Shown here piece by piece: positions 17,001 to 26,120 of a stretch of 36,856 nt of DNA. Within the stretch, counting starts at the first letter, position 1. The number at the start of each line of letters is the position of its first letter. The notes beneath the pieces were generated by a model that was not told the DNA's origin, ran no database searches, and saw only the letters and a list, made by a program, of their open reading frames with translations. The stretch lies in assembly GCA_947459425.1 (NCBI GenBank), contig CANHDJ010000033.1, positions 1 through 36,856 on the forward strand. Reading direction: 5' to 3'. The position numbers were made by a program, and so were the translations under genes. Origin of the DNA: Ignavibacteria bacterium. Its GTDB lineage: Bacteria > Bacteroidota > Ignavibacteria > Kapaibacteriales > UBA4661.

Positions 17001-20000
17001 TGTGCCGGAGCGCTTCCGAACTGCACGGCGTTTGTTCCTGTGAAATTCCGTCCCGAAATCAGAACAACGGTTCCCGTACTTGCACGCTCAGGAGTGAAGG
17101 ATGTGATAATTGGCTCAGGAATGAATGTAAACCCTTGCGCCGAGACGCTTCCGCCAGGCGTACCGACGCGAACATCCGTGTTTGTCGGTGCAAAATCCGA
17201 TGGAATCCGCACGGTTATTTGCGTTGGCGACACAACCGTAAATGGCAAGAGAACGCCGCCCAAACTCACAAACGTCGTCGTAAATGTTCCGCCCACCGTC
17301 ATTGTACCGCTAAAATTCGACCCCGTAATGGTCACGGTTTGACCAACTCGTGCGGCTGTCGGTGAAAAACTGGTAATGCTTGGCAACAGCGAAAGCGGGA
17401 AGACGGAATAGACAAAACCGCCGCTTTCTGCAACGCCCGTCGGCGTAACGATACGCACCGTTCCACTCGTAGTCAGCCCCAGCGTTGCAATAACCAAGGT
17501 ATCGGAGACAACTTGATAGGAAGCAACCGTATTGCCTCCCACGCGCACATCGCTCAGGCAGGTGAACCCCTGTCCGACGATAAAGAGTCTGTCGCCGCGC
17601 GTGGCGGAGGATGGCGAAAAGGCGTTAATTGCGGGGCGCGTCTCGACATATTGCAAGCCGGAGCGCGTAGCAGTGCCGCTTGTCGTACTGACGCTGACAC
17701 CAAACTCCCGCGAACCGCTTGGCAAGCCAGTGAGCGCTACCAAACCACTCGGTACAACAGCAAGAATCTGTGTTGTCGAGACAACGCCGACGGATGCGGA
17801 AAGTACCAATCGTGAGGTATTTGTCCCAGAAGCCAAACGCCCGAACCGCACTTCCGGTCTGCCCGTGAAGCCCGTTCCAGTAATCGTCAGCAACGTTCCG
17901 CCCGCAACGCAGGATGGCGCAATGCTCGTAATCGTTGGTGGTACGACACCAACGCTATCAGGGCGTGGCGTGACAACAACGGTCGGCGTGGTTGTGGTAG
18001 GAGCGGTTGGAAAGAGAAAGACAAAGCCCGGACGAGTCGCAATGCCCGTTGTGCTGATAACCGTCACGCTGCCCGTTGCCCCAACGCCGAGCGTTGCGAT
18101 AATCAAGGAATCCGAGCGCACAAGGAAGGATGCGGCAGGTGTGGCATTAGTCGCAGAGCCGAAAAGAACAGTATTTACGCCTCTGAAGCCGCTTCCGATG
18201 ATGCTGATGAGCGTTCCCGACGTGCCTTGCGTTGGCGTAAAGGCGGTAATTGTTGGCGGCGGAAGTGTTACGGTCGGTGTAGTCACGACGACGCTTGGGC
18301 TGGTTGTACTTGGCGAAATGAACACAAAGCGTTCGCGGGAAGCCGTTCCAAGCGGTGTTGTGATGATGACCGCGCCCGTCGCACCCGTGCTGACGGTTGC
18401 AACGATGAGCGAATCCGACACCACTGAAAATGCTCTCACTGCCACGCCCCCGACCGAGACACGCGAAACACCGCAGGCAAAGCGTGTTCCACGAATCGTG
18501 AGGGTCTGCCCGACGGTTCCGGTTGTGGGGGTAAAGGCGGTAATCGCAGGAGTCACCGCGATATTATCACGGTTCAAGGGCTTTTCACCAGTGTCGGCGA
18601 CACGCCAAACACTGCCATTTTTGTAATCCACAACAACCATCCAGCCTTCGGGAGAGATGGCAACACCGACAGGCTCAAGCAGAGGTAAAACTTGCGTAGA
18701 TTGTGTATTAGCACTGCTGTAATCACTGTAAAGATTTTGTGGAGTGCGCTTGATAACATTTTTTGACAAGTAACCACCAATATACAGATTTCTGCTTTCT
18801 GCTACCGCAAGTCCATATGGGGCGCGGAATTGCGAACCTTCGCCAATAACGCTGGCTTCACCACAAGGAGTAATTTTCACGATACTTCCCTTCCATGAAG
18901 GAGCAGTACCATAATTTGCAACAATGAGATTCCCGTCATTATCTAATGCCACATTAGCAGGTCCATTCAAAGGTGAACCTTTGTAGAGCGTTGTAACCGT
19001 CTTACCATCGGCGCTAATTTTAATAATGCTGTTGTTCCCAAATGCAGCACCGTACAAATTACCATCTTTATCAATATCAAGCCCGGTTACCATATTGACT
19101 AACGGATGCTTACAGAACAATGAAGATTCACCATTGGGGCTGTAACGATGAATTTGGAATCCCGTGTCCAGCGTCATATAAAGATTATCAGCTTTATCAA
19201 TCGTTAAGCCGCCAACAATATACTCTTTTGGGCGATAGACCAGTTCCGACCGACCATCGGGGCTGATACGCCACAAGCCTTTCAATTCCTGCATGACAAA
19301 GATATTGCCCCTTGAATCAATAACGGGTAAATACATTCCATAGCCAAATTGCCCGATGAGTGCCGTCGGTTGGATAAAACGGAACCCCTCGCGTGAAGCC
19401 ATTCCGACGGATGTTGCAACAAAAACGCTTCCTGAAGCGCCATTGGCAACAACCGCAATAATCACGGAATCGGACACAACCGTAAACGACGAGGCTGCCA
19501 CCGAAGCCGACGTAGAGCCAAATCGCACTCCGACTGTCCCAAGAAACCCTCGTCCCAGAATCGTCACCCGCAGACCGCTTGTGCCGGCGTTGGGGGTGAA
19601 GGAAAGAATTTGCGGTGGGATGCGATTCATCGGATTGGTCGTGCTGCCGGAGGTTGTGCCGATGAACGTAAATTCTGCTAAACGAGCCATACTGTTCTCC
19701 GTAACGACGCTCACGTCTCCCGATGCACCATTGCCGACGGTTGCCACAATGAGCGAATCGGATATGAGACGAAAGGTTCGCACAGGCGCACCACCGACAA
19801 AAACCCCTTCGATACCGCAGGAGAAGCCCATCCCGCGAATATTGATCACTTGTCCGGTGCTTCCGGTCGTCGGTGTGAAGGCGGTGATGGCAAGAGGGCT
19901 GCCCATTTTACCACGCTCAATCGGCTTTTCGTCAATGGATGGAGCGGTCACAATGCGCCCGTTTTGATAGTCAACCACGTACATCGTTCCTGATTTTGTC

Positions 20001-22627
20001 AGTGCCATACCCGTAGGGCGGAGCAGGGTAATATTTCGGGGAAATGGAGCATTGCTGCCGATAAATTCTTCAAACGCGCCATCGGGTGTCATTTTCAGAA
20101 TCGCTCCGGCAAGGTGGTCGGCGATATAGATATTACCGCTCTGGGTCGAAATAATGCCGTGTGGCAACCGAATAGCCGTGCCGTCATAGACAATACTTGT
20201 CTGACCACTACACATAGAATAGCGAACAATTGCCGCACCGCCGTAATTCGTAATAAGCAAATCACCATTCTTATCAAAATTGAGACCAACGGGCTTGTCA
20301 AGTGGCGCTCCAGAGTATAAGAACGTGACGATACCGCTTTGCGTAATTTTCACAATGGCGTTATTGGTATAGCTGACGGCATACATATTGCCATCTTTAT
20401 CCATCACCAGACCGTAGATACTTTGGAACAATGGGCTTTCGGCAACAACCGAAAAAGCACCGCTCGGCGTGAGCTTGACAATGCGCGTCCCGACAATGCC
20501 GTCGGTGACCTTATCAACAATAAAGACATTATCATTACTGTCAATAGCAATGCCGCCGGCAAGCCTGTTTGGTGTCCCCAAGACCATCGCAGATTTGCCA
20601 TTGGGTTCAATTTTCCACACGCCGCGCATTTCTTGAGAAATATAGATATTGCCCTTAGAGTCTATCGCTGGTTGATACATTCCATAGCCAAACTGCCCGA
20701 CATTGGTCATTTGATCCAAATATCGAAACCCTCTCCACACAGCCGTTCCGGCAGGTGTTGTGACCAACACACCGCCAGAGAAACCGCTTCCCACCACCGC
20801 TATCACCAGCGAATCCGACAGAGCGCGGAACGAAACTGCCCGCGCTGAAGCCGTCGTCGTGCCGAAGCGCACTTCTGTCGTGCCGATAAAATTGCGCCCT
20901 TGGATGCGGATGGTGTCGCCAAGCGTGGCAATACTATCTTGCAAGGCAGTAATAACAGGAGGAATATCCATTAAAAAGCCCGCCCGCCGCGCTTCACCGC
21001 CACGGGTCAGCACGACAACCGCACCACTCGAAGTACCCTCGGCGGCGACCGCCGTAATGCGGGAATCCGAATCCACACTAAAAATTTCTGCTGCTACCCC
21101 ACCAATGGTCACGGTTGTTGCACCCACGAAGCCCGAACCACTGATAACGATGGTCGCTCCGACCTTAGCACGCGACGGCGTAAAGGCAGTGATGACGGGC
21201 GGCGTTGTAAAGACAAAACCTTCCAAAGCAGCACTGGCAATGGGCGTGGCGACGCGCACCGCACCACTAGCACCTGCGCCAAGCGTTGCAACAATAACGC
21301 TGTCGGACTGCACCACAAATGCTGAGACTGCTACACCACCAACCGTAACGCGAGTTGCCCCCCTCAATCCACTCCCGCGAATGGTCAAGGAAGCGCCTAC
21401 GCCCGCCGACTGCGGCGTAAATGAGGTTATACGCGGTGCATTTGGGTCGCTGGAAACGGGTTCGGCGGTGCGGTCGAGGATTTCGATGGACGATAATCCA
21501 ACACGTGAATCACTCAAACCAGCAATAGCAAGAATTTTTCCCTGCAAACTCACAACCTGCGTAAACATCCGCGTATCGCGCATGGAAGGGGCTGGAGAGG
21601 CGCTTCCAGTGGCGATATTCAACCATTCTGTGGTATTTAAGGCGCGAACGCCTGAATTGTAGCCACCAACAATGAGGACAGAATCACTACTCCAAACAGC
21701 AGATCTGCTCCATGCCCGCCCTGTCATCAATGTAGAAAACTCTTGGAAGCCGTTTCCCTGCTCAACAAATACTTTATTAGAAACTTGATTTGGGGCAATT
21801 CCTTCGCTTTGCGAGCCGTTGATAAAAACTAAACGCCCGTCCGATAAGCGGCTAATTGCGGGAGTGACCATTGCTATCGGTAAATCACCCCAAACCTGCC
21901 ATGAAGATGTTGAGCGATTAAAAGCATAGAGAGTTTTACTGCGAAAACTGCCCTCGCCCCCACTTCTGCCGCATCCTGCAATAATTTTACCATCGCTTGT
22001 TATCGCAGAAACACCCAGATTCATCGGGTAGGGAAAATCTCCTACGCGGGTGCTGCGCCCAGAGCGGATATTAAAAATCTCCGTTGCCCCCATAGAGGTC
22101 AAGCCTCTGTCCCTTCCGCTCAAAACCAAGATTTCATCGGCACTAATAACAATGGCTGTATGCTGGCGGCGAGCAATCAGCAGCGACCCAGCCACACGCC
22201 AACGACGAGTCTGTTTGTCGAAAACTTCTACAACAGGCGTGAGTTCTCCTGAACTGGCAGTAACGCCAGAAATAACGACAATAGAAGAATCAGGCATCAT
22301 CACCGCAGCAGCGTCAGCGTGGGGAACACTCATCGCTGCTCCAGCACTAATTGTACGCTGCTCTACGTTGATAATTTCTGAATTGCTTGTCGGCGCACCG
22401 CAAAGAACACACGACGAATTAACAAAACCGCCAGCAACAAGAATTTCCCTGCTATTCAAAGGAAAAGCATGGAATTGATGCCGTGATTCACGCAGATTGC
22501 CGAATTGCTTCCATGTTGGCGTAGACGAGTGTGCGGAAGAAAACACACCGAAGAAAAGCATCAAAGCAAAAGAGGAAATGACGACGACAGCCAAGCGCTG
22601 ATGCCGACTCAAGGATTGGAAAAGCAT
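14036..22627 (-). CDS. Giant secreted protein: kelch, 21 IPT/TIG repeats, two NHL propellers, T9SS tail
   Basis: 2863 residues. ATG 22627 gives a signal peptide (LAVVVISSFALMLFFGVFSSAHS, cut near residue 35). Residues about 40-390 are a kelch-type propeller with repeats such as EILVLSGRD and VLIVGGY. Three TIG repeats follow (396-640), then NHL propeller 1 (642-900), two TIG (914-1090), NHL propeller 2 (1091-1346) and sixteen TIG (1360-2760). Each TIG repeat opens with a form of ITxFTP and GxxxxIxGxxF. The last 100 residues contain FPNPASD, a long beta-sandwich-like region and end FVRF, typical of type IX secretion sorting domains. It is therefore probably exported to or beyond the cell surface as an adhesin or scaffold; the ligand is unknown. 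It occupies about a quarter of the window. Its terminator is at 13992-14025. Confidence 0.9.
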   Translation of the reverse strand: MLFQSLSRHQRLAVVVISSFALMLFFGVFSSAHSSTPTWKQFGNLRESRHQFHAFPLNSREILVAGGFVNSSCVLCGAPTSNSEIINVEQRTISAGAAMSVPHADAAAVMMPDSSIVVISGVTASSGELTPVVEVFDKQTRRWRVAGSLLIARRQHTAIVISADEILVLSGRDRGLTSMGATEIFNIRSGRSTRVGDFPYPMNLGVSAITSDGKIIAGCGRSGGEGSFRSKTLYAFNRSTSSWQVWGDLPIAMVTPAISRLSDGRLVFINGSQSEGIAPNQVSNKVFVEQGNGFQEFSTLMTGRAWSRSAVWSSDSVLIVGGYNSGVRALNTTEWLNIATGSASPAPSMRDTRMFTQVVSLQGKILAIAGLSDSRVGLSSIEILDRTAEPVSSDPNAPRITSFTPQSAGVGASLTIRGSGLRGATRVTVGGVAVSAFVVQSDSVIVATLGAGASGAVRVATPIASAALEGFVFTTPPVITAFTPSRAKVGATIVISGSGFVGATTVTIGGVAAEIFSVDSDSRITAVAAEGTSSGAVVVLTRGGEARRAGFLMDIPPVITALQDSIATLGDTIRIQGRNFIGTTEVRFGTTTASARAVSFRALSDSLVIAVVGSGFSGGVLVTTPAGTAVWRGFRYLDQMTNVGQFGYGMYQPAIDSKGNIYISQEMRGVWKIEPNGKSAMVLGTPNRLAGGIAIDSNDNVFIVDKVTDGIVGTRIVKLTPSGAFSVVAESPLFQSIYGLVMDKDGNMYAVSYTNNAIVKITQSGIVTFLYSGAPLDKPVGLNFDKNGDLLITNYGGAAIVRYSMCSGQTSIVYDGTAIRLPHGIISTQSGNIYIADHLAGAILKMTPDGAFEEFIGSNAPFPRNITLLRPTGMALTKSGTMYVVDYQNGRIVTAPSIDEKPIERGKMGSPLAITAFTPTTGSTGQVINIRGMGFSCGIEGVFVGGAPVRTFRLISDSLIVATVGNGASGDVSVVTENSMARLAEFTFIGTTSGSTTNPMNRIPPQILSFTPNAGTSGLRVTILGRGFLGTVGVRFGSTSASVAASSFTVVSDSVIIAVVANGASGSVFVATSVGMASREGFRFIQPTALIGQFGYGMYLPVIDSRGNIFVMQELKGLWRISPDGRSELVYRPKEYIVGGLTIDKADNLYMTLDTGFQIHRYSPNGESSLFCKHPLVNMVTGLDIDKDGNLYGAAFGNNSIIKISADGKTVTTLYKGSPLNGPANVALDNDGNLIVANYGTAPSWKGSIVKITPCGEASVIGEGSQFRAPYGLAVAESRNLYIGGYLSKNVIKRTPQNLYSDYSSANTQSTQVLPLLEPVGVAISPEGWMVVVDYKNGSVWRVADTGEKPLNRDNIAVTPAITAFTPTTGTVGQTLTIRGTRFACGVSRVSVGGVAVRAFSVVSDSLIVATVSTGATGAVIITTPLGTASRERFVFISPSTTSPSVVVTTPTVTLPPPTITAFTPTQGTSGTLISIIGSGFRGVNTVLFGSATNATPAASFLVRSDSLIIATLGVGATGSVTVISTTGIATRPGFVFLFPTAPTTTTPTVVVTPRPDSVGVVPPTITSIAPSCVAGGTLLTITGTGFTGRPEVRFGRLASGTNTSRLVLSASVGVVSTTQILAVVPSGLVALTGLPSGSREFGVSVSTTSGTATRSGLQYVETRPAINAFSPSSATRGDRLFIVGQGFTCLSDVRVGGNTVASYQVVSDTLVIATLGLTTSGTVRIVTPTGVAESGGFVYSVFPLSLLPSITSFSPTAARVGQTVTITGSNFSGTMTVGGTFTTTFVSLGGVLLPFTVVSPTQITVRIPSDFAPTNTDVRVGTPGGSVSAQGFTFIPEPIITSFTPERASTGTVVLISGRNFTGTNAVQFGSAPAQAFTVLSDTLIQAVVGDGASGDVRVTTNNGTASKSGFTFVIPPPFITSFTPTLFAPSANITITGRNFSGNGYTTQLVLIGNVAGTIVSVNPTTLVVRAPAMINSTTITVITPGGTANACCLTMPPAMMPMLPQPPRILGFSPASAGVGAAVTIRGENFTGASDVRFGGVTVASFRVVSATEIQAVVGAGATGEVSVRTPVGAATFAGFTFILPPQPIITGFSPATGAMGDTVRVRGQYLQTVSAFTIQGDPAITVNATFTTSGDTLVTAVLGAGQSFSLGTINLRTLGGTARATGFTFIAAPVITSFSPAIGGIDDAIVINGAGFDNVQSVAFGVPPSLVQAASYVVNSPSRITARLSTGATGSVVVTTRGGSASRTGFVFAPVPVITRFTPDSARAGETVRIVGSGFLSQSAVSVVNFGGVRAASYTVVSDSVITAVPAQTGATGAISLTTPGGTAQRSGFVFLAPLPTITSFSPAQASVGDIVTIIGTNLNGATSVSFGSRAAASFLVSSPTQIVARVGNGTSGTITVQTPGGRATALNFVFIPAPPVITSFSPDSAASGQTITLRGRDFSGITAVRFTAGATTLAAQSFSVSNDSTMTVRVPALGANRVTATLTVQSPNGAGSREGLKFVPAPSISAFTPTSATAGTTVVLTGTNLSAATAVRFGGTNARSFVVNSDTQITAVLGAGASGAVSVVSYGGTGSRDGFTFLAEQVVVTPPAITSFTPQAAPANATVTITGTNFTGNGLSGVTGVQFGGVQALSYAVLSPTTITAVVGVGASGAITITSARGNSTLAGFRFIPAPVITDFTPKSAGRNAVVSIIGRNFAGATSVSFGGTAVQFTVSGDTLIRATLQIGSTGAVSVTTPGGTATLAGFTFTQGFIAADPKGGATLTGVRSAEALESGTLRVFPNPASDILVIELMLKCTASPLRITFRNAVGVAVMTLEARSTDGILRKEVNVSGLAAGAYSVEMLCGAERVVGRFVRF

Positions 22628-22716
22628 AGTAACACAAAAAAGATTGAGATAAGGAGAAGTATTTACCAAGGAAAATTGCGGCAACGAGAAACGATACGAA
22701 ACCCAATACTGATAAG

Positions 22717-22748
22717 GGCGGACAGCATCGCTCCCAAATTCGTCCGCC
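22717..22748. repeat. Short inverted repeat upstream of the giant gene
   Basis: GGCGGAC (22717-22723) and GTCCGCC (22742-22748) are inverted around an 18-bp loop, with further GATA/TATC pairing outside. It lies about 90 bp upstream of the start codon at 22627 and could be an operator or a leader hairpin. There is no T-run. Confidence 0.4.
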
Positions 22749-22849
22749 AATATCCGAAATTTTCTTGTCTTTACGCAAGATTTTTTTTCTCAAGCGGGAA
22801 ACCTTGTTGCAGCGATAAATTCTTGTGAGGTTACTATTCAAGTACTGGG

Positions 22850-22925
22850 GCGAGGGTCTGCCTTCTGAGGCAGGCTCTCGCTCTTACGTGGAAGCGAGAG
22901 CCTCGCCAAGAAGCGAGACCCTCGC
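22850..22925. repeat. Cloverleaf-like GC-rich palindrome
   Basis: The outer stem GCGAGGGTCT (22850-22859) pairs with AGACCCTCGC (22916-22925). Inside are hairpin CTGCCT/AGGCAG (22858-22873) and the 10-bp stem GGCTCTCGCT/AGCGAGAGCC (22873-22902) with a 10-nt loop. No T-run follows on either strand. It begins 14 bp beyond the stop of the 718-residue gene and may act as a 3'-end stabiliser, or be a REP-like mobile repeat. Confidence 0.75.
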
Positions 22926-22938
22926 ACCTGAAAATTAC

Positions 22939-25095
22939 CTACGGCGAAGTTTTCACAATCGGCACGGTCGTATGCAAACCTTCCAGATTTGTGAGAACCA
23001 AACGATACAGCCCATTCGGCAGCGCCCGCACGTTCACACGCACGATGCCCGCAAAGCGCTTTATTCCTGCTTTTTCGGTGTCAAAATGCCATTCTTCCGC
23101 ATCGAATCGCCCGACACAGAGTCCCGAAGCATTGTAGAGTGCTATTGAAGGTGGTGGCACGGCATCGGCGGCTGCGGTCAGCATATCAAAGGGAATGCTT
23201 ACGCAATCATCCGTTGGCTGGGGGAATGGTAATTGCGCGGTGGGGGCTTGGGTAATCACACCATTGTTGGCGGACGCGGCGGGAAGCACGGTTTGTAGGC
23301 GAATGGTCGTATTGCAATTGCTGATGCCTTGGAATATCTGCCCTGCTCCCCGCGCAACAAGCGGAATCCGCAGCACCGTACACTCTTGGACAATCGTTAT
23401 CGTGTCGCGCTGCTGTCCCAGTGCTGATGGCGCGTAGCAGACCGTAAGCGCGGCTTCGCCCCCCGCCGGAATGCGCAGAGGGAATTGCGCCGATGGTGCG
23501 GAAAATTCTATATTGCGATCAAGTCCGAGTCGTGGGATGACGACTTCGCTTGACGAGGTATTGCGCAAGCGCACCGATGCACACGTGAAGGTCTGCACCG
23601 AATCACCAAAAAGCCGCGCAAGGTCGCTCGTAATGCGGAGCGTTGTATTCATGCGCACAGGAAAGGGCGTTCGGACAGGAATAAGCGCGGTGCGGTTAAA
23701 TTCGTCGGTAATACGCAACGAGGTCAGCGAAGGCAGGGCAAAAGGACTCAAAAGACGCACGAACACCTCTACACTTGTCGCAGGAAGCGCAGTGCGAATT
23801 TCCAACCGAACATTCGCCGATGTGCCGAGGTCAATATTTTTTATGATGGCAGCTGCGCCCGACAACGACGATGCCCGAACCGTCAGGCGAAAAACCGTGC
23901 AGTCGTTGGTTTCCGCAAGTTCGGTGGTTATCAGGGGAAAAGGCGGCAAAGGAGGCGGCACGTCGGCTTCCAGTATTTCCACCATTGGCGTAGCAAAAGC
24001 ATTATCGCTTCTGCCGGAAATAGCCACGATGCGGGCTTTGGTTTGCTGCCCTTGCGCATTGAAAAGGGGCATTCCCAAGGCAACAAATTGGCTATGCCCC
24101 GCCATCATCGCGGGAGCAGCACTGGTGCGGGCGCTTGGTAGGCTTATCCATTCGGTGCTGGGCATTGTTCGGTCGTTGATGTCGTAACCGCCCAGAACCA
24201 TGACGGTATCGGCGTTCCATTGAGCTATGGCGCACCAATGCCGCTCGACCGAGAGAGGCGACATGGCTTGAAAGGTAGGATATGCCTCAAGGAAAGCACG
24301 ATTAGAGAAATTAGGCGGGCTTTCGTTTCTTGTTCCGCCAGCAACCATGACACGTTTGTCGTACAGCCTTACAAACCCTGGTGCAGCGACACCTTCTTGA
24401 ATACTGCTCACAGAAATCCAGCTATTTTGAGAAGCATTGTACTCATAGACTTCGGGGCTACGCGGACTATTCGCGCCACCAGTGCGCCCAGCAAGAATTA
24501 TCGGTTTATTCTGCGAAGAAATAGACGCATAACCGAAATTCATGAGTACCGGAAAATCAGCAATAGTGCGACTTTGACCTGTCCGTATGTTAAAAATTTC
24601 GGCACTACGAAGTGTGACGATGTTCTCGTTGCGCCCACCAACAACAAGGATTTCGTCATCATTGAGAAAACAAGCAGCGTGCTGTCGTCGCCCCGTGAGC
24701 AATCGCCCTAACACCGTCCATGTACGGCGCGTGCGGTCGTAACGCTCACAAAGAGGCGTGACACCGCCGTCCATACTCGTCAACCCTGATACAGCAACGA
24801 TATTGGAATCGCGGGTAAGCAAAAATACACTTTCGGCACGAGCCACATTCATCGGCGGGGCAGCCGTGATGCGGCGCTCTTCAATATCAATCAATTCGCA
24901 CTGCGCCGTGATGCGGTCAGCGTAGCCGCCCATCACCAAAATTTGCCGTTCAGAAATCGGTAACGCGCCAAAAAGATAGCGTGATTGCTGCAAATCGCCG
25001 ATTTTGCGCCATGATAGCTGTGCAAAGAGTGATTCGGTATTGAAAAAAGAGCAAAAAGTCGTCAGGAAAGCCACGAGAAGCGATTGTTTTAACAT
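22939..25095 (-). CDS. Secreted kelch-propeller protein with Ig-like domain, paralogue of the giant's N terminus
   Basis: 718 residues with a signal peptide (1-25, LFA-QL). Residues 26-390 form a kelch propeller that aligns in order with the giant neighbour: WRKIGDLQQSRYLF against WKQFGNLRESRHQF, LLTGRRQHAACFLNDDEILVVGGR against LLIARRQHTAIVISADEILVLSGR, and SAEIFNIRTGQSRTIADFPVLMN against TEIFNIRSGRSTRVGDFPYPMN. Residues 400-625 look like immunoglobulin-like/ASH-type repeats with the PAGGEAALTVCYAPSALG pattern. The C-terminal 80 residues (ALYNASGLCVGRF ... LPNGLYRLVLTNLEG) resemble a T9SS-type sorting tail but lack a clean final basic motif. It is probably exported and cell-surface associated; function unknown. 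The propeller implies a duplication followed by exchange of the C-terminal part. Confidence 0.85.
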   Translation of the reverse strand: MLKQSLLVAFLTTFCSFFNTESLFAQLSWRKIGDLQQSRYLFGALPISERQILVMGGYADRITAQCELIDIEERRITAAPPMNVARAESVFLLTRDSNIVAVSGLTSMDGGVTPLCERYDRTRRTWTVLGRLLTGRRQHAACFLNDDEILVVGGRNENIVTLRSAEIFNIRTGQSRTIADFPVLMNFGYASISSQNKPIILAGRTGGANSPRSPEVYEYNASQNSWISVSSIQEGVAAPGFVRLYDKRVMVAGGTRNESPPNFSNRAFLEAYPTFQAMSPLSVERHWCAIAQWNADTVMVLGGYDINDRTMPSTEWISLPSARTSAAPAMMAGHSQFVALGMPLFNAQGQQTKARIVAISGRSDNAFATPMVEILEADVPPPLPPFPLITTELAETNDCTVFRLTVRASSLSGAAAIIKNIDLGTSANVRLEIRTALPATSVEVFVRLLSPFALPSLTSLRITDEFNRTALIPVRTPFPVRMNTTLRITSDLARLFGDSVQTFTCASVRLRNTSSSEVVIPRLGLDRNIEFSAPSAQFPLRIPAGGEAALTVCYAPSALGQQRDTITIVQECTVLRIPLVARGAGQIFQGISNCNTTIRLQTVLPAASANNGVITQAPTAQLPFPQPTDDCVSIPFDMLTAAADAVPPPSIALYNASGLCVGRFDAEEWHFDTEKAGIKRFAGIVRVNVRALPNGLYRLVLTNLEGLHTTVPIVKTSP

Positions 25096-25129
25096 CTACA
25101 CAGCCTTTAATCTCAAATTAAACAGTTAC

Positions 25130-26008
25130 TTAGGAGAAAAAGCCAGCCATTTGTGAAATTTTTTCATCTGGTAAGAGTACGCTATTTTCAAACTTCTGGT
25201 CTTGGAACGGTATGAGTTTTCCTGATTCAGTCGTAGAAAAAATCTGATATTTATTCGGCTCGAATATTTCTTTTCGTATTTTTTCTATAGACAAACCACG
25301 CTTCACTTGCAGTGAGTTATTAAACTCCATAATTATTACGGGACGTTGATTTTGCAGAATATCTTTCATACTTTTTAATACCTCATATTCAGCGCCTTCT
25401 ACGTCAATTTTCACTAAATCAATTTTGACAATAGAATTTCTTGATGTAAAAATATCAAGCGGCATTCCATCTATTTCTTCATAATCTTGGGTGAGCGCGT
25501 CTTCATTGTAGATTGTTGAATGAGCGCCAAGATTGTCTTCGGCGAGAAATAGCTTTAGCTTGGTCTCTACTTCAGTCACTGCCAGACGTTGGGTGATTAT
25601 ATTCTGTACACCATTTAACGCGATATTAGCCCCAAGTGCCTCATAATTCTTTATCTCAGGCTCAAACGCATATACTACGCCTTCTTTGCCAACACATTGC
25701 GCACAAAACAAACTGATATATCCGATATTTGCACCAATATCAATAACGCAATCACCCTTTTTCAAAAAACGTCGAATAAAATTTGTCGTTGGAAGTTCAT
25801 ATGTTCCAAACAGATACAGATGCGCTTGTAACAATTCATTGGGTAATAAGTGCAACCGAAATCCCGCCCTCATTCGCACAATAGAGGCAGAAATTGTATC
25901 AGAATGAAGATATGGGAAGTATAGTTTACGAAGCAGAGTGTATTTACCGTATTCACGCGGATAATACTGAAGAATAGTACGAAAAAGGAAGCGAAACACG
26001 GATTTCAT
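25130..26008 (-). CDS. FkbM-family SAM-dependent methyltransferase
   Basis: 292 residues. The Rossmann SAM site is CVIDIGANIGYISLF (87-101), motif II is AFEPE (114-118) and the later acidic motif is KIDVEGAEYEVL (200-211), all diagnostic of the FkbM family. A basic and aromatic N-terminal 60 residues precede the domain. FkbM enzymes commonly O-methylate sugars or polyketides, and in this context a surface glycan is a reasonable but unproved substrate. ATG 26008 is the only sensible start. The gene follows the HEPN partner gene at a distance of about 110 bp and is preceded by no clear promoter. Confidence 0.88.
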   Translation of the reverse strand: MKSVFRFLFRTILQYYPREYGKYTLLRKLYFPYLHSDTISASIVRMRAGFRLHLLPNELLQAHLYLFGTYELPTTNFIRRFLKKGDCVIDIGANIGYISLFCAQCVGKEGVVYAFEPEIKNYEALGANIALNGVQNIITQRLAVTEVETKLKLFLAEDNLGAHSTIYNEDALTQDYEEIDGMPLDIFTSRNSIVKIDLVKIDVEGAEYEVLKSMKDILQNQRPVIIMEFNNSLQVKRGLSIEKIRKEIFEPNKYQIFSTTESGKLIPFQDQKFENSVLLPDEKISQMAGFFS

Positions 26009-26120
26009 TAGTGTCGGAACCCAAATTAGAGTTAATCAGATTGTTAATTTCCCGCAGCCGATGTTAATATTTGTCAAATGCGTAATATCGCGGTTCATGG
26101 GATTGCGGAGAAGTGAGAGA

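Larger units (their letters stand above)
22628..22938. other. Intergenic region between the two kelch genes
   Basis: No gene is supported; an in-frame TTG at 22750 only extends the giant gene without protein character. The space holds the small inverted repeat at 22717-22748 and the three-hairpin structure at 22850-22925. Confidence 0.6.

Noticed and set aside
22850-22925. Rho-independent terminator of the 718-residue kelch gene
   Set aside because: The stems are strong but no T-run follows in the leftward direction.
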